A DNA stretch of 19,969 nucleotides, from contig JAADEV010000047.1 in NCBI GenBank assembly GCA_013153295.1, forward strand, positions 1 to 19,969, given 5' to 3'. The position numbers and the translations under genes were made by a program. Shown piece by piece: positions 7,057 to 17,854 of the stretch; the stretch's first letter is position 1, and each line of letters begins with the position of its first letter. The notes under the pieces were generated by a model. It was given only the letters and a program-made list of their open reading frames with translations, was not told where the DNA came from and ran no database searches. This DNA comes from Aquificota bacterium. GTDB lineage: Bacteria; Aquificota; Aquificia; Aquificales; Hydrogenothermaceae.

Positions 7057-7419
7057 TTACCTTCTTTTAATTCTTCCTGCAAATCTTCTTCTGGTTTTTG
7101 CGTTTGTTTTTGTTCTTTGTCCCCTTACAGGAAGTCCAAGTCTGTGTCTAATTCCCCTGTAGCAACCCATATCCATAAGTTTCTTTATGTTAACTGCAAC
7201 TTCCCTTCTTAAATCACCTTCAACTTTGTAGTTCTGCTCTATAAACTTCCTTATTGCGTTTAGCTCGTCAGGGGTTAACTCCCCAACCCTTTTCATACCA
7301 TCTATTCCAGTTCCTTGTAAAATCTCTTTTGCCCTTGTTTTACCTATTCCGTAGATATAAGTAAGGGCTATCTCAAGCCTTTTTCTATCTGGTAGGTCTA
7401 CTCCAGCTATACGGGCCAT
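7057..7419 (-). CDS. rpsM: 30S ribosomal protein S13
   Basis: S13 of the subunit head makes bridges to the 50S and touches P-site tRNA with its C-terminal tail. 120 residues. It shows [10 protein letters not shown], the helix-hairpin motif [37 protein letters not shown] and the basic tail [12 protein letters not shown] strong AGGAGG (7425-7430) stands 5 nt before the ATG. First gene of the alpha block, 13 nt downstream of rpmJ. Confidence 0.97.
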   Translation of the reverse strand: MARIAGVDLPDRKRLEIALTYIYGIGKTRAKEILQGTGIDGMKRVGELTPDELNAIRKFIEQNYKVEGDLRREVAVNIKKLMDMGCYRGIRHRLGLPVRGQRTKTNAKTRRRFAGRIKRR

Positions 7420-7432
7420 CTTTTCCTCCTAA

Positions 7433-7546
7433 TTAACCTTGTTTTTGTTTATGTCTTGGATTTTCACAGATAACCATCACTTTTCCTTTTCTTTTGATAA
7501 TTCTACATTTTTCACATCTCTTTTTTACAGAAGACCTTACTTTCAT
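7433..7546 (-). CDS. rpmJ: 50S ribosomal protein L36
   Basis: Short gene of 37 codons plus TAA; it begins [14 protein letters not shown] and ends NPRHKQKQG. It has the zinc-ribbon ligands C11, C14, C27 and H32, so it is the Cys-containing (C+) form rather than the zinc-free paralogue. L36 is the smallest 50S protein and packs against 23S rRNA near L6 and the peptidyl-transferase base. Its Shine-Dalgarno (GAGGTGG) overlaps the TGA stop of infA, which couples the two. The position infA-rpmJ-rpsM is the usual one. Confidence 0.95.
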   Translation of the reverse strand: MKVRSSVKKRCEKCRIIKRKGKVMVICENPRHKQKQG

Positions 7547-7556
7547 CTTTTCCACC

Positions 7557-7793
7557 TCACATTCTAAATATTATTCTTCCCCTTGTTAGGTCGTAAGGGG
7601 ACAGCTCCACCTTCACCTTATCCCCCGGTAGTATCCTGATAAAATGCATACGCATTTTCCCAGAAACGTGGGCTAATACTTCGTGTCCAGTATCCAGCTT
7701 TACCCTAAACATAGCATTTGGTAGGGCTTCTTCTACTGTTCCCTCTACAACTATTCCCTTTTCTTTCTGCTCTTTTTTCTTCTTTTTTGCCAT
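7557..7793 (-). CDS. infA: translation initiation factor IF-1
   Basis: Single OB-fold protein that occupies the A site of the 30S subunit during initiation. 78 residues against about 72 in most bacteria; the extra length is an N-terminal lysine/glutamate-rich tail ([13 protein letters not shown]). From residue 14 the match is classical: [42 protein letters not shown] and [10 protein letters not shown]. It lies 8 nt after map. The start could in principle be internal, but no other Met precedes the OB fold, so the tail is probably real. Confidence 0.96.
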   Translation of the reverse strand: MAKKKKKEQKEKGIVVEGTVEEALPNAMFRVKLDTGHEVLAHVSGKMRMHFIRILPGDKVKVELSPYDLTRGRIIFRM

Positions 7794-7801
7794 CTTTTCT
7801 C

Positions 7802-8563
7802 CTAATCTAATTTTGATAGGACTTCAGCCCCGTTTTCTGTAATTGCTACCGAGTGTTCAAAATGGGCTGACAGGGTTTTATCCTTTGATACCACTGTCCA
7901 GCCGTCCTTTAGCTTCCTGTAGTGGTTTTTCTTCCGCCCAAGTGTAGCCATCGGCTCTATGGCTAAAACCATTCCCGGCTTTAGAACCACATTCTCAGCG
8001 TTTGCCACACAGTTTGATACGTGTGGCTCATCGTGGGGCTTCCTCCCTATTCCGTGTCCCCCGTAATCACATATTGGGGACAGTCTGTATTCCTTTAGGG
8101 TTTCCTCTATTGCCCTTGCTATATCCTTTGTTGTATTTCCCGGTTTACACTGTTTTATTGCTTCCTCAAGGGATTTTTCAACCCCTTTAAGCAACCTTTC
8201 TTTTACTTGGGATTTAACATCACCTACTATGTAGGATATAGCCGCATCACCATACCAACCGTCGTAAACAACGCCAAAATCTATACTAACTATATCCCCT
8301 TCTTTTATAACCCTATTCTTTTTTGGTATCCCATGGACTATTTCCTCGTTTATTGAAACACACAAAGCCGCAGGAAAACCGTAAAGCCCAAGGAATGCAG
8401 GTTTAACATTCCTTTTCTCTGCCTCTGCCCTTGCTATCTCATCTAAGTCTACACCTGTCATTCCCGGTTTCGTATTCTCTTTTATAACCTGCAGTATTTC
8501 CGCTACTATTTTGTTAGCCTTTCTCAGCTTTTGCAGGTCTTCTTCCGTTTTAAAATGCACCAT
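7802..8563 (-). CDS. map: methionine aminopeptidase, type I
   Basis: Removes the initiator methionine from nascent proteins with a small second residue; two-metal enzyme of the pita-bread fold. 253 residues. All five ligands can be placed: D95 and D106 (SIDFG and YGDAA), H170 (GGHGIG), E203 (AIEPM) and E236 (HFEHS); H77 (VHGIP) and H177 (KPHDEPHV) are the substrate-side histidines. No N-terminal zinc-finger or type II insert, so it is type Ia. Lies between adk (12 nt) and infA (8 nt), the common secY-adk-map-infA order. Confidence 0.96.
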   Translation of the reverse strand: MVHFKTEEDLQKLRKANKIVAEILQVIKENTKPGMTGVDLDEIARAEAEKRNVKPAFLGLYGFPAALCVSINEEIVHGIPKKNRVIKEGDIVSIDFGVVYDGWYGDAAISYIVGDVKSQVKERLLKGVEKSLEEAIKQCKPGNTTKDIARAIEETLKEYRLSPICDYGGHGIGRKPHDEPHVSNCVANAENVVLKPGMVLAIEPMATLGRKKNHYRKLKDGWTVVSKDKTLSAHFEHSVAITENGAEVLSKLD

Positions 8564-8575
8564 TTTGACAAACTA

Positions 8576-10494
<1,919 letters not shown>

Positions 10495-10508
10495 TAATTA
10501 CCCTCACA

Positions 10509-10961
10509 TTAGGCTATTATTTCACAGCTTCCACCGGCGTTTTTTATTTTCTCCTCTGCCGATTTTGAGAATTTATGGGCTTTCACTGTAAGTGGCTTTG
10601 TAAGTTCCCCATCACCTAATATTTTTACAGCCTTTGTGCATTTTATAAGCCCCGCTTCCTTTAGAACCTCTGGGGTTATCTCTGTGTTAGGCTCAAATCT
10701 TTCCTCAAGTGTTTTTATATTTACAATTTCATACTCTTTTTTGTTTGGGCTTTTAAATCCCCTTTTAGGAATTCTCATAATAAATGGGGTCTGTCCACCT
10801 TCAAAGAATGCAGGTAGATTTCCGTATCCCCTTCTGGATTTCTGCCCTTTATGACCCCTTCCTGCTGTTTTTCCGTGTCCAGAACCTATACCTCTACCTA
10901 CCCTTTTCTTTTTATGGGTTGCCCCGTAAGATGGTTTTAATTCGTGTAGTTTTATTCCCAT
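10509..10961 (-). CDS. rplO: 50S ribosomal protein L15
   Basis: L15 is a late assembly protein of the 50S with a long flexible N-terminal arm reaching into 23S rRNA. 150 residues. The arm is rich in Gly, Lys and Arg: [20 protein letters not shown], then [17 protein letters not shown]. The globular C-terminal part has [20 protein letters not shown]. Its ATG shares one base with the stop of rpmD (TAATG), so translation is coupled. Confidence 0.96.
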   Translation of the reverse strand: MGIKLHELKPSYGATHKKKRVGRGIGSGHGKTAGRGHKGQKSRRGYGNLPAFFEGGQTPFIMRIPKRGFKSPNKKEYEIVNIKTLEERFEPNTEITPEVLKEAGLIKCTKAVKILGDGELTKPLTVKAHKFSKSAEEKIKNAGGSCEIIA

Positions 10962-11140
10962 TATTCCACTTCCTCCACTTGGATAAGATGATGGGCTTTT
11001 CTGATATTACCTAAAACCATTGGGTTCTTTTCTAAGATTTTCTCATCATTTATCTTTTTAAGTCCTAAGGACTTAACAGCTTGTATCTGGTCTTTCCTTT
11101 TCCCAGCCAGTCCTCTAACCAGCTTTACCTTTATTTTCAT
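10961..11140 (-). CDS. rpmD: 50S ribosomal protein L30
   Basis: Small gene of 59 codons plus TAA; it begins [18 protein letters not shown] and continues with the L30 core [20 protein letters not shown], ending IQVEEVE. This is the normal bacterial length. L30 lies on the back of the 50S near 5S rRNA. 9 nt after rpsE, with a GGAGG ribosome site; it shares the A of TAATG with rplO. L30 is missing in several bacterial lines, so its presence is a small clue about lineage. Confidence 0.94.
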   Translation of the reverse strand: MKIKVKLVRGLAGKRKDQIQAVKSLGLKKINDEKILEKNPMVLGNIRKAHHLIQVEEVE

Positions 11141-11149
11141 TGTTGCCTC

Positions 11150-11734
11150 CTACTTTACTATTGGAGATGATGCGTAAATTTTGTAGTTCTTTCTTATTTT
11201 GTCCTCATCTACCCCCCTGATTTTTGCCACATCTTCAGGGGATTTAACCTTTAATAGGGCATCAAAAACAGCCCTTACTATATTGTTAGGGTTTGTTGTT
11301 CTGCTTATTATTTTTGTTAGTATATCTGTAACACCTAACAGCTCTAAAACAGGTCTAACTGGTCCACCTGCAACAACCCCTGTTCCTCTTCTTGCAGGTT
11401 TAAGTAAAACCACTGCACTTTCGTATTCCCCTATAACATCGTGGGGTATAGTCCCTTCAACAAGTGGGACTTTTATTATATGTTTCTTTGCGTCTGCTAT
11501 TGCCTTTGCTATAGATGGTGGCACCTCGTTTGCTTTCCCGTGTCCAAAGCCAACGTGTCCGTTTTTATCACCTACAACTGCCAGTGTGGAAAATGAAAAC
11601 CTTCTACCACCTTCAACAACCCTTGTGGTTCTTCTTATTTCTACCACTTTCTCTTCAAGCTGAAGTTGGGATATATCTATAGGGTTAGCCTTTTGTCTCT
11701 CTTCAATAATCCTTTCTATATTCTTTGCTCCCAT
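11150..11734 (-). CDS. rpsE: 30S ribosomal protein S5
   Basis: S5 stands at the mRNA entry site and affects decoding fidelity. 194 residues. The double-stranded RNA-binding part is clear: [38 protein letters not shown], and the C-terminal ribosomal S5 domain with [20 protein letters not shown]. The N-terminal about 20 residues ([17 protein letters not shown]) are longer than in E. coli. Between rplR (12 nt) and rpmD (9 nt). Confidence 0.96.
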   Translation of the reverse strand: MGAKNIERIIEERQKANPIDISQLQLEEKVVEIRRTTRVVEGGRRFSFSTLAVVGDKNGHVGFGHGKANEVPPSIAKAIADAKKHIIKVPLVEGTIPHDVIGEYESAVVLLKPARRGTGVVAGGPVRPVLELLGVTDILTKIISRTTNPNNIVRAVFDALLKVKSPEDVAKIRGVDEDKIRKNYKIYASSPIVK

Positions 11735-11746
11735 ACTCCTAACTCC

Positions 11747-12118
11747 TTAAAATTTTAATCCTTTTTCCCTTGCCGCTTCGGCAAAGGCTTTTACTTTACC
11801 GTGGTATATAAATCCACCTCTATCAAAAACAACTTTATTTATTCCCTTTTCAAGGGCTTTCTCAGCTATAAACTCACCTAACTTTTTGGCTATTTCCATA
11901 TTCTTCCCGCCCCTAAAACCGTATTTCTGGACAAAGTCCTTGTCTATTGTAGAGGCACTTACAAGGGTATGCCCTTTTTCATCATCTATTATCTGGGCGT
12001 ATAGGTTGTGTAAACTTTTGTAGAACGCAAGTCTTGGTCTTTCTGCAGTTCCAAATACCTTTTTTCTAATTCTTTTATGTCTTATTATCCTTTTTTGCCT
12101 TCTTGTTTTTACTGCCAT
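11747..12118 (-). CDS. rplR: 50S ribosomal protein L18
   Basis: Binds 5S rRNA and brings it with L5 to the 50S subunit. 123 residues. The N-terminal tail is very basic ([25 protein letters not shown]), followed by [46 protein letters not shown] and the C-terminal AAREKGLKF. This is the full family pattern. 24 nt after rplF. Confidence 0.96.
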   Translation of the reverse strand: MAVKTRRQKRIIRHKRIRKKVFGTAERPRLAFYKSLHNLYAQIIDDEKGHTLVSASTIDKDFVQKYGFRGGKNMEIAKKLGEFIAEKALEKGINKVVFDRGGFIYHGKVKAFAEAAREKGLKF

Positions 12119-12142
12119 TTTATCTCCTCTCTTTACCCTGTA

Positions 12143-12685
12143 TTATTTCTTACCAGCCGCTTTACCGGGCTTGAGTTTTAGAACTTCACCTTTGTATCTT
12201 ATACCTTTACCTTTGTATGGGTCAGGTTTTCTAAAGTTTCTAATCTCTGCGGCAACCTGCCCAACTTTCTGTTTATCTATACCTGATACCTTTATAATGT
12301 TTCCGTCAACTGCTATCTGTATGTCCTGTGGAGGCTCATAGATAACAGGGTGGGAGTATCCAAGCTGTAATTCAAGGGTTTTACCTTTCATATTTGCCCT
12401 GTATCCGATACCTACTATCTCAAGCTCCACTGTGAAACCGTCAACAACACCTTTTACCATATTTGCAAGTATTGCCCTTGTTGTTCCGTGGATAGCCCTC
12501 ATAAAGGCACTGTCGTTAGGTCTCTCCACTTTAATCTGGTTATCCTCAACTTTTATTGTTAGGTCTGGGTGGAAATCTGCCTCAAGCTGTCCTTTAGGAC
12601 CCTTTACTACAACGTGGTTTTTATCTTCTATTTTTACTTCAACCCCGTTTGGTATATCTATAGGTTTTCTACCAATCCTTGACAT
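12143..12685 (-). CDS. rplF: 50S ribosomal protein L6
   Basis: L6 lies near the sarcin-ricin loop and factor-binding site. 180 residues with two tandem L6 folds. Marks are [26 protein letters not shown], and near the end the signature [22 protein letters not shown]. The last residues (AAGKK) are a basic tail. 24 nt after rpsH, with an ATTGTGCC-to-ATG leader of no visible structure. Confidence 0.96.
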   Translation of the reverse strand: MSRIGRKPIDIPNGVEVKIEDKNHVVVKGPKGQLEADFHPDLTIKVEDNQIKVERPNDSAFMRAIHGTTRAILANMVKGVVDGFTVELEIVGIGYRANMKGKTLELQLGYSHPVIYEPPQDIQIAVDGNIIKVSGIDKQKVGQVAAEIRNFRKPDPYKGKGIRYKGEVLKLKPGKAAGKK

Positions 12686-12709
12686 TTATTGTGCCTCCTT
12701 ACTTTGTGT

Positions 12710-13120
12710 TTACCAGATATAACACAGAACTTCTCCACCAACCTTTTCTTTTCTGGCTTCAGCGTCGGTGAGAATTCCTTTGTTTGTTGAGAGGATTGCT
12801 ATCCCAAGTCCTTTTCTAACATACGGTATGTTTTTGGCGTCTGCATACTGTCTTAGACCGGGTTTTGAAACCCTCCTTAGACCTTGGATTACAGGTTTTG
12901 TGTTTCTTGGTCCTAAATATTTTAATTTTATGATAAGGGTTCCTTGGTTCCCTTTTTTACCTTCCTCTGATACAGTGTAATCCTCTATGTATCCTTCCCT
13001 TTTAAGGATTTCTGCTATTTTTTCTTTTATTTTTGAGTGTGGAATGTATACCTCACTTTTCCTTGCTTTCTGGGCGTTGTTTATTCTGGCTAACATATCT
13101 GCTATTGGGTCTACTACCAT
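12710..13120 (-). CDS. rpsH: 30S ribosomal protein S8
   Basis: Primary 16S-binding protein of the platform (helix 21) and, in E. coli, repressor of the spc operon. 136 residues. Starts [16 protein letters not shown], the usual start; the C-terminal domain has [40 protein letters not shown] and the closing GGEVLCYIW. All parts typical. Lies 12 nt after rpsN. I could not identify an S8-type binding loop at the rplX-rplE junction, where E. coli has it. Confidence 0.96.
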   Translation of the reverse strand: MVVDPIADMLARINNAQKARKSEVYIPHSKIKEKIAEILKREGYIEDYTVSEEGKKGNQGTLIIKLKYLGPRNTKPVIQGLRRVSKPGLRQYADAKNIPYVRKGLGIAILSTNKGILTDAEARKEKVGGEVLCYIW

Positions 13121-13132
13121 TTTTCTGCCTCC

Positions 13133-13321
13133 TTACCAGCTGGCTTTTTTGACGCCGGGTATTTCGCCTCTTAAGGCTCTTTCTCTAAAACAAATTCTGC
13201 ACATATTAAACTGTCTTAAGAAACCCCTTGGTCTACCACATATTGGACACCTTGAGTGGTTCCTTGTGCTGTATTTTGGTTTCTTTTGGAAGGATTTTAC
13301 TATTAAACATTTCCTTGCCAT
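13133..13321 (-). CDS. rpsN: 30S ribosomal protein S14, zinc-ribbon (type Z)
   Basis: Short form of S14, 62 residues against about 100 in E. coli. The zinc ribbon is intact: C25 and C28 (CPIC), C41 and C44 (CRIC), in [27 protein letters not shown]14 belongs to the subunit head. Type Z S14 is the ancestral form in many deep-branching and Gram-positive bacteria, which supports a non-proteobacterial host. 15 nt after rplE. Confidence 0.96.
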   Translation of the reverse strand: MARKCLIVKSFQKKPKYSTRNHSRCPICGRPRGFLRQFNMCRICFRERALRGEIPGVKKASW

Positions 13322-13336
13322 ATTTTATTCTCCTCC

Positions 13337-13897
13337 TTATCCTCTTATTGGAAGACCTAACAGTGATAAGAGATACTTGGCTTCTTCGTCTGTCTCTGCA
13401 GATGTTTCTATGATAATGTCCATTCCCCTAATTCTGTCCACTTTGTCGTAATCTATCTCTGGGAATATTATCTGTTCAGATATTCCAAAGGCGTAGTTTC
13501 CCCTTCCGTCAAAGGACATAGGGTTTAGTCCCCTAAAATCCCTAACCCTTGGTAGGGCAACGGAGATAAGTTTATCTAAGAAATCCCACATTCTTTCCTT
13601 TCTAAGGGTCACCCTTGCCCCAACAGGTAGTCCCCTTCTCAGCTTAAATCCAGCTTCAGACTTTTTAGCCCTTCTTATCTCTGGTCTCTGTCCTGTTATT
13701 GCCATAAGGTCTTCTACAGCCCTGTCAAGCTGTTTTATATCCTGAACAGCTTCCCCAACACCCATATTAACAACTATCTTTTTTATCTTTGGTATCTGCA
13801 TTGGGGATTTATACCCAAACCTTTCCATAAGTTTAGGTGCTACTTCCTCTTCATACTTTTTTCTTAGTCTTGGTTTATATCCTTGTGCAACTGTCAT
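13337..13897 (-). CDS. rplE: 50S ribosomal protein L5
   Basis: Binds 5S rRNA and forms a bridge to S13 in the head. 186 residues. Motifs: [67 protein letters not shown] and the C-terminal [20 protein letters not shown]. Complete. 13 nt after rplX; this junction is where E. coli S8 binds the spc message, but I see no clear counterpart. Confidence 0.96.
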   Translation of the reverse strand: MTVAQGYKPRLRKKYEEEVAPKLMERFGYKSPMQIPKIKKIVVNMGVGEAVQDIKQLDRAVEDLMAITGQRPEIRRAKKSEAGFKLRRGLPVGARVTLRKERMWDFLDKLISVALPRVRDFRGLNPMSFDGRGNYAFGISEQIIFPEIDYDKVDRIRGMDIIIETSAETDEEAKYLLSLLGLPIRG

Positions 13898-13910
13898 TAT
13901 CTTCTACCCC

Positions 13911-14276
13911 TTACTTTTTTTCTTTTTCCCAGACTATATCTATTACTTCACCTGTTTTTTTGTTTATCCTTTCTTTGATAATTTTGTTGTCCTTTTCCCT
14001 AATCCTGTATCCTATTTTTACCCTTTGTCCTGTTTTCTCATCGTAATACATAACATTGGATATATGGATAGGTCTTTCTATCTCTACAATTCCACCTTCC
14101 CTTATACCTTCTATTCCTTTTATATGTTTAACCCCTATGTTTACCCCTTCTATAACAACCCTTACTTTGTTAGGGTCTTTATCCCTAATTATCTGTTTTA
14201 TTTTCCCTGTTTTTCCTTTTTCTTTACCTGCTATAACTATTACTGTATCCCCTTTTTTCAGCCTTGTTTTAACCAT
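13911..14276 (-). CDS. rplX: 50S ribosomal protein L24
   Basis: Assembly initiator of the 50S that binds the 5' domain of 23S rRNA near the tunnel exit. 121 residues, longer than in E. coli (about 104). The KOW motif covers about 7-30 (KKGDTVIVIAGKEKGKTGKI), with VVIEGVNIGVKHIK next and RPIHISNVMYYDEKTGQRVK. The C-terminal extension (RIREKDNKIIKERINKKTGEVIDIVWEKEKK) is highly charged. 3 nt after rplN. Confidence 0.95.
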   Translation of the reverse strand: MVKTRLKKGDTVIVIAGKEKGKTGKIKQIIRDKDPNKVRVVIEGVNIGVKHIKGIEGIREGGIVEIERPIHISNVMYYDEKTGQRVKIGYRIREKDNKIIKERINKKTGEVIDIVWEKEKK

Positions 14277-14279
14277 CTT

Positions 14280-14660
14280 TTATATTACCTCCGGTGCTAA
14301 AGAAACTATTTTTCCGAAACCCTTTGCCCTTACTTCCCTTGCTACAGGTCCGAGGATACGGGTTCCAAGGGGTTCTAAGTTATTGTTTAAAAGGACTACT
14401 GCGTTGTCATCAAACTTTATAAAACTGCCGTCAGGTCTGCTAACCTCTTTGGCTGTTCTTACAACTACCGCTTTGTATACCTTTCCTTTTTTTGCCACAC
14501 CGTTTGGCAGGGCATCTTTAACTGTAACTGTTATAACATCTCCAAGTGTTGCAAAATCTGTTTGTTTCCCGAAGTTAACCTTTTTAGGTATACCGATACA
14601 TTGCACCCTTTTTGCCCCTGAGTTGTCAGCTGTATTTAAGTAAGTTCCTCTTCTTATCAT
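14280..14660 (-). CDS. rplN: 50S ribosomal protein L14
   Basis: L14 makes intersubunit bridges with 16S rRNA and binds silencing factor RsfS. 126 residues. The signature [19 protein letters not shown] is at 6-24, with [37 protein letters not shown] and the C-terminal [23 protein letters not shown]. It is the first gene of the spc block, behind the only large gap in the run (86 nt) and a strong GGAG ribosome site. The gap contains a probable promoter. Confidence 0.97.
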   Translation of the reverse strand: MIRRGTYLNTADNSGAKRVQCIGIPKKVNFGKQTDFATLGDVITVTVKDALPNGVAKKGKVYKAVVVRTAKEVSRPDGSFIKFDDNAVVLLNNNLEPLGTRILGPVAREVRAKGFGKIVSLAPEVI

Positions 14661-14661
14661 C

Positions 14662-14712
14662 TTTTCTCCTCTCTGATAAAAAAATTCCGCCTTTCTTCTG
14701 AAGTGGGGAAAA
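14662..14712 (-). promoter_or_regulatory. rplN leader with alternative pairings
   Basis: On the minus strand TTTTCCCC (14712-14705) can pair with GGAGAAAA (14669-14662), the rplN ribosome site, 7 of 8 positions. The same segment can instead pair, as TTCCCC (14710-14705), with GG-C-GGAA (14691-14685) around a 13-nt loop, directly followed by seven T (14684-14678), a shape like an intrinsic terminator. The two foldings exclude each other. Stems are short, so at high temperature a protein would probably be needed to stabilise them. Confidence 0.3.
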
Positions 14713-14721
14713 CAAAATAAT

Positions 14722-14750
14722 ATTTTAATATTTTAGGCAGTTTAAATCAA
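14722..14750 (-). promoter_or_regulatory. probable sigma-70-type promoter for the spc block
   Basis: Read on the minus strand, TTGATT (14750-14745, overlapping the rpsQ stop) is a 4/6 match to the -35 box. After exactly 17 nt comes TAAAAT (14727-14722), a 5/6 match to the -10 box; a second -10-like TATTAT lies at 14722-14717. Transcription would begin near 14715, about 55 nt before rplN. The place equals the start of the separate spc operon in E. coli. AT-rich DNA can imitate such boxes, so this is a candidate. Confidence 0.45.
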
Positions 14751-15004
14751 GATTGTTGGGAGATTATTTCAACAACCTTCCATCTTTTTAGTTTGGAGAT
14801 AGGTCTACTTTCCCTTATTCTGACTATATCCCCTTCTTTACATTTGTTTTCTGGGTCGTGGGCGTAAAACTTGGAAGTTTTCTTTATTCTTTTTCCGTAA
14901 AGTGGGTGTGGAAACTGTCTTTCTACTGCTACTACTACTGTTTTGTCCATTTTATTTGAGACAACTTTACCTACAAACTCCTTTTTGCCAGATTTTACAG
15001 CCAT
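14747..15004 (-). CDS. rpsQ: 30S ribosomal protein S17
   Basis: OB-fold protein of the small-subunit body that binds 16S rRNA early. 85 residues. It shows [19 protein letters not shown], then [39 protein letters not shown] and KVVEIISQ. Its ATG overlaps the rpmC stop by one base (TAATG). Last gene of the S10 block; a probable promoter starts at its stop codon. Confidence 0.96.
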   Translation of the reverse strand: MAVKSGKKEFVGKVVSNKMDKTVVVAVERQFPHPLYGKRIKKTSKFYAHDPENKCKEGDIVRIRESRPISKLKRWKVVEIISQQS

Positions 15005-15213
15005 TATTCACCTCCACCTTTTGCCTGTAGTTCTCTTTCCCTGAGGATTGTTAAAATCCTTGCTATATCTTTTTTTGTTGCTTTTATCTCAGAGGGTTTT
15101 TCCAATCCCCCTACTGCGTTTTGAAATCTAAGGTTCATTAGTTTTTTCTTAAGCTCTTTTAACTTTTCTTTAAGTTCCTCGTCTGTTAAAGCTCTCAGCT
15201 CTTTTGCTTTCAT
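15004..15213 (-). CDS. rpmC: 50S ribosomal protein L29
   Basis: Small helical protein at the tunnel exit, next to L23 and the docking site of trigger factor and SRP. 69 residues, nearly all helix: [20 protein letters not shown], then [19 protein letters not shown] and [15 protein letters not shown]. The LRFQ block is the family mark. The last residues (AKGGGE) are a short loose tail. One base before rplP's stop; coupled to rpsQ by TAATG. Confidence 0.95.
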   Translation of the reverse strand: MKAKELRALTDEELKEKLKELKKKLMNLRFQNAVGGLEKPSEIKATKKDIARILTILRERELQAKGGGE

Positions 15214-15214
15214 T

Positions 15215-15631
15215 TTACGACCTCGCTTTTACAAGTCTTGTTTTTATTGGTAGTTTGTAGCCTGCTTTTCTAAAGGCTTCTGCGGCAACCTCTTCTGGCA
15301 CACCTGCCAGCTCAAATAGTATATGCCCCGGTTTTACAACTGCTACAAAGTGGTCTAAATCACCTTTCCCTTTACCCATTCTGGTTTCCGCAGGTTTCCT
15401 TGTAACAGGTTTATGTGGGAATACCCTTATCCAAACCTTTGCCCCTTTCTTTGCCTCCCTTACTATGGCTATACGGGCGGCTTCTATCTGTCTTGATGTC
15501 ATCCAGCAAGGCTCTAAAGCCTGTAGTCCATACTCTCCGAAAGCCACATAGTTTCTCCTTGTGGCTTTTCCTTTCATTCTACCCCTTTGCTGTTTTCTCC
15601 ACTTTAGCTTTTTAGGTTGTAGAAGTGACAT
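15215..15631 (-). CDS. rplP: 50S ribosomal protein L16
   Basis: L16 lies at the A-site side of the 50S and touches tRNA elbows. 138 residues. Starts [19 protein letters not shown], with [55 protein letters not shown] and [19 protein letters not shown]. All blocks of the family are there. 24 nt after rpsC and 1 nt before rpmC. Confidence 0.97.
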   Translation of the reverse strand: MSLLQPKKLKWRKQQRGRMKGKATRRNYVAFGEYGLQALEPCWMTSRQIEAARIAIVREAKKGAKVWIRVFPHKPVTRKPAETRMGKGKGDLDHFVAVVKPGHILFELAGVPEEVAAEAFRKAGYKLPIKTRLVKARS

Positions 15632-15655
15632 TTATGTTCCTCCTAATCTTTGTTC

Positions 15656-16339
15656 TTAAGTTGTGTGTAGCTCTTCCTCTATTCTCTTTAGGACTTCTTC
15701 CTTCTGTTCAGACAGTTTATCACCTTTGTATATCCAAACCTTTACACCTAATATTCCGTATTTTGTGGAAGCCCTTGCTGTTCCGTAATCTATATCAGCC
15801 CTTATTGTTTGTAATGGCATTCTACCTGCCATAAACCATTCTTTCCTTGCAAGGTCTACCCCACCGATACGACCGCCTATTTGGACTTTTATCCCTTTTG
15901 CTCCAGCTTTCATCGCGTTGTCTATAGCCCTTTTCATAGCCCTTCTGTGGGATACCCTCCTTTCAAGCTGTAGGGCTATATCCTCTGCTACCAGCTTTGC
16001 GTTTAGCTCAGGTTTCTTTACCTCATCAACATTAACCAGAACTTCTTTGGCGTCTGTTAGGTCTTGTAGTATTTTGTTAAGGACTTCTACCTCTGCCCCT
16101 TTCCTTCCTATTACTATTCCCGGTTTTGATGCAAGTATTTTTACCCTGATTTTTTCCCCAAGCCTTTCTATTACAACATCTGCTATTCCAGCCTGTTTAT
16201 ACTTCTCTTCTATAAATCTTCTTATCTGCATATCCTCGTGGAGAACCTTTCCATATCTCTTTTTGTCTGCAAACCATTTGGATTTCCAGTCAGTTGTTAT
16301 ACCTAACCTAAATCCTGTTGGATGAACTTTCTGACCCAC
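15656..16339 (-). CDS. rpsC: 30S ribosomal protein S3
   Basis: S3 stands at the mRNA entry pore and has helicase-like action with S4 and S5. 227 residues. The N-terminus [13 protein letters not shown] is typical. The KH domain (about 38-107) contains the GXXG loop GRKG (78-81). The C-terminal domain has [20 protein letters not shown] and [20 protein letters not shown], and ends [10 protein letters not shown] plus a short acidic tail. 12 nt after rplV. Confidence 0.97.
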   Translation of the reverse strand: MGQKVHPTGFRLGITTDWKSKWFADKKRYGKVLHEDMQIRRFIEEKYKQAGIADVVIERLGEKIRVKILASKPGIVIGRKGAEVEVLNKILQDLTDAKEVLVNVDEVKKPELNAKLVAEDIALQLERRVSHRRAMKRAIDNAMKAGAKGIKVQIGGRIGGVDLARKEWFMAGRMPLQTIRADIDYGTARASTKYGILGVKVWIYKGDKLSEQKEEVLKRIEEELHTT

Positions 16340-16351
16340 CTTTTATCCTCC

Positions 16352-16702
16352 TTATGTCCTTTCAGCTAATATTATATAGATATGGGAGTATCTTCTTTTT
16401 TTAGGTGTTGCCCTACCGTAGGCTCTGGGCATATACCTTTTAAGTATAGGACCGTCTTCAGCCCTTATATCTTTTATATAAAGTCTGTCCACATCCATCT
16501 CTTTTAGCTCGGCGTTGGCTATGGCACTTCTTAATACACCTTCCACTATCCTTGCCGCCCTTTTGTTCATACCGTGGAGTAATGCTAAGGCTGTTCCAAC
16601 ATCTTTGCCCCTTATTACATTAATTATCTGTCTTGCCTTTGTAGGTGATGTTTTCGCATATCTTAAAACAGCCCTTGCTTCGTTATTAACAGTTTCAGCC
16701 AT
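16352..16702 (-). CDS. rplV: 50S ribosomal protein L22
   Basis: L22 lines the exit tunnel; its extended beta-hairpin lies at the constriction and can be mutated to macrolide resistance. 116 residues. It shows AVLRYAKTSPTKARQIINVI, RGKDVGTALALLHGMNKRAA and the hairpin region RYMPRAYGRATPKKRRYSHI, with ILAERT at the end. The hairpin has normal length. 13 nt after rpsS. Confidence 0.96.
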   Translation of the reverse strand: MAETVNNEARAVLRYAKTSPTKARQIINVIRGKDVGTALALLHGMNKRAARIVEGVLRSAIANAELKEMDVDRLYIKDIRAEDGPILKRYMPRAYGRATPKKRRYSHIYIILAERT

Positions 16703-16715
16703 TTCCTTTCACCTC

Positions 16716-17015
16716 TTATTTTTTCTTAACTGCTTTTGCTGATTTGTCAGGGTGTCCCCTAAATGTTCTTGTTAGGGAAAACTCCCCTAATTTGTGTCCA
16801 ACCATCTCCGGCTGAATGTATACAGGTATAAACTTCATACCGTTGTAAACGGCTATTGTATGCCCAACCATCTCCTCTGTGATGGTGCAGGCTCTATCCC
16901 ATACTTTTATTACTTTCCTTTCACCTGTTTCATTCATTTTCCTGATTTTTTTCAGTAGTTTTTCGTTTACATACGGGTTTTTGTTCCTTTCGTTCCACTT
17001 TCCTTTATATCCCAT
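16716..17015 (-). CDS. rpsS: 30S ribosomal protein S19
   Basis: S19 of the head binds 16S with S13. 99 residues, slightly longer than the common 92. Its core is [40 protein letters not shown] and [11 protein letters not shown]. The N-terminal [20 protein letters not shown] extends the usual start by about 8 residues. The ATG lies 2 nt after the rplB stop. Confidence 0.96.
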   Translation of the reverse strand: MGYKGKWNERNKNPYVNEKLLKKIRKMNETGERKVIKVWDRACTITEEMVGHTIAVYNGMKFIPVYIQPEMVGHKLGEFSLTRTFRGHPDKSAKAVKKK

Positions 17016-17017
17016 TG

Positions 17018-17842
17018 CTATTTACCTCTGCGTTTGATTATGAATTTGTCAGAGTATTTTGCACCCCTTCTTGTTTTGTATCCTTTAGTTGGTTGTCCCC
17101 AAGGGGATACAGGGTGCTTACCGAATGTTTTACCTTCACCACCTCCGTGTGGGTGGTCAACTGGGTTCATAGCTGTTCCCCTAACTGTAGGTCTGATACC
17201 AAGCCATCTGCTTCTTCCAGCTTTTCCAAGTTTTACAAGCTCGTGTTCAGCTAAGCCTACAGTTCCTATTGTTGCCATACATTTCTTGTGGACTAACCTG
17301 ATTTCCCCTGATGGAAGTCTAATCTGTATGTAATCCCCCTGTCTACCGAGGATTTGGGCAGACATTCCAGCCGCCCTTGCAAGCTGTCCACCTTTACCCG
17401 GTGTAAGCTCTATATTATGTATAAATGTCCCTACTGGGATATTTTCAAGTGGTAGGGCGTTTCCTACTTTTATTTCTGCATCTGGACCTGCCATAACAGT
17501 GTCCCCTACCTTTAGACCCTCTGGCCAGATAATATACCTTTTTTCCCCATCTGCATAGTGGAGTAAGGCTATCCTTGCTGACCTGTTAGGGTCGTATTCT
17601 ATTGCGGCAACTTTGGCAGGAACTCCCCATTTATCCCTTTTAAAGTCTATTATTCTGTATTTTCTTTTATGACCGCCACCTTTATGTCTTACTGTTATTC
17701 TTCCTTGGTTGTTTCTTCCTGCCCTTTTTACTAAAGGCTCTGTAAGTGATTTTTCAGGTTCTTTTTTGGTTATTTCGCTAAAGTCGTAAAGTATTGCGTG
17801 TCTTGTTCCGTTTGTAACAGGTTTTAGTTTTCTAACTCCCAT
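17018..17842 (-). CDS. rplB: 50S ribosomal protein L2
   Basis: One of the most conserved ribosomal proteins, needed for subunit joining and peptidyl-transferase assembly. 274 residues. RNA-binding domain with [20 protein letters not shown], then [18 protein letters not shown], and the C-terminal part with [16 protein letters not shown], where H230 corresponds to the critical E. coli H229. Ends FIIKRRGK. 12 nt after rplW. Confidence 0.97.
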   Translation of the reverse strand: MGVRKLKPVTNGTRHAILYDFSEITKKEPEKSLTEPLVKRAGRNNQGRITVRHKGGGHKRKYRIIDFKRDKWGVPAKVAAIEYDPNRSARIALLHYADGEKRYIIWPEGLKVGDTVMAGPDAEIKVGNALPLENIPVGTFIHNIELTPGKGGQLARAAGMSAQILGRQGDYIQIRLPSGEIRLVHKKCMATIGTVGLAEHELVKLGKAGRSRWLGIRPTVRGTAMNPVDHPHGGGEGKTFGKHPVSPWGQPTKGYKTRRGAKYSDKFIIKRRGK

Positions 17843-17854
17843 TCTTTTTCACCT

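Noticed and set aside
11199..11663. 154-codon open frame on the plus strand inside rpsE
   Set aside because: Antisense shadow of rpsE with no start signal or recognisable domain.
14056..14643. 195-codon open frame on the plus strand across rplX and rplN
   Set aside because: It is antisense to two certain ribosomal genes, has the hydrophobic Ser/Leu/Phe-rich look of a mirror frame of Lys/Glu-rich codons, and has no ribosome site.
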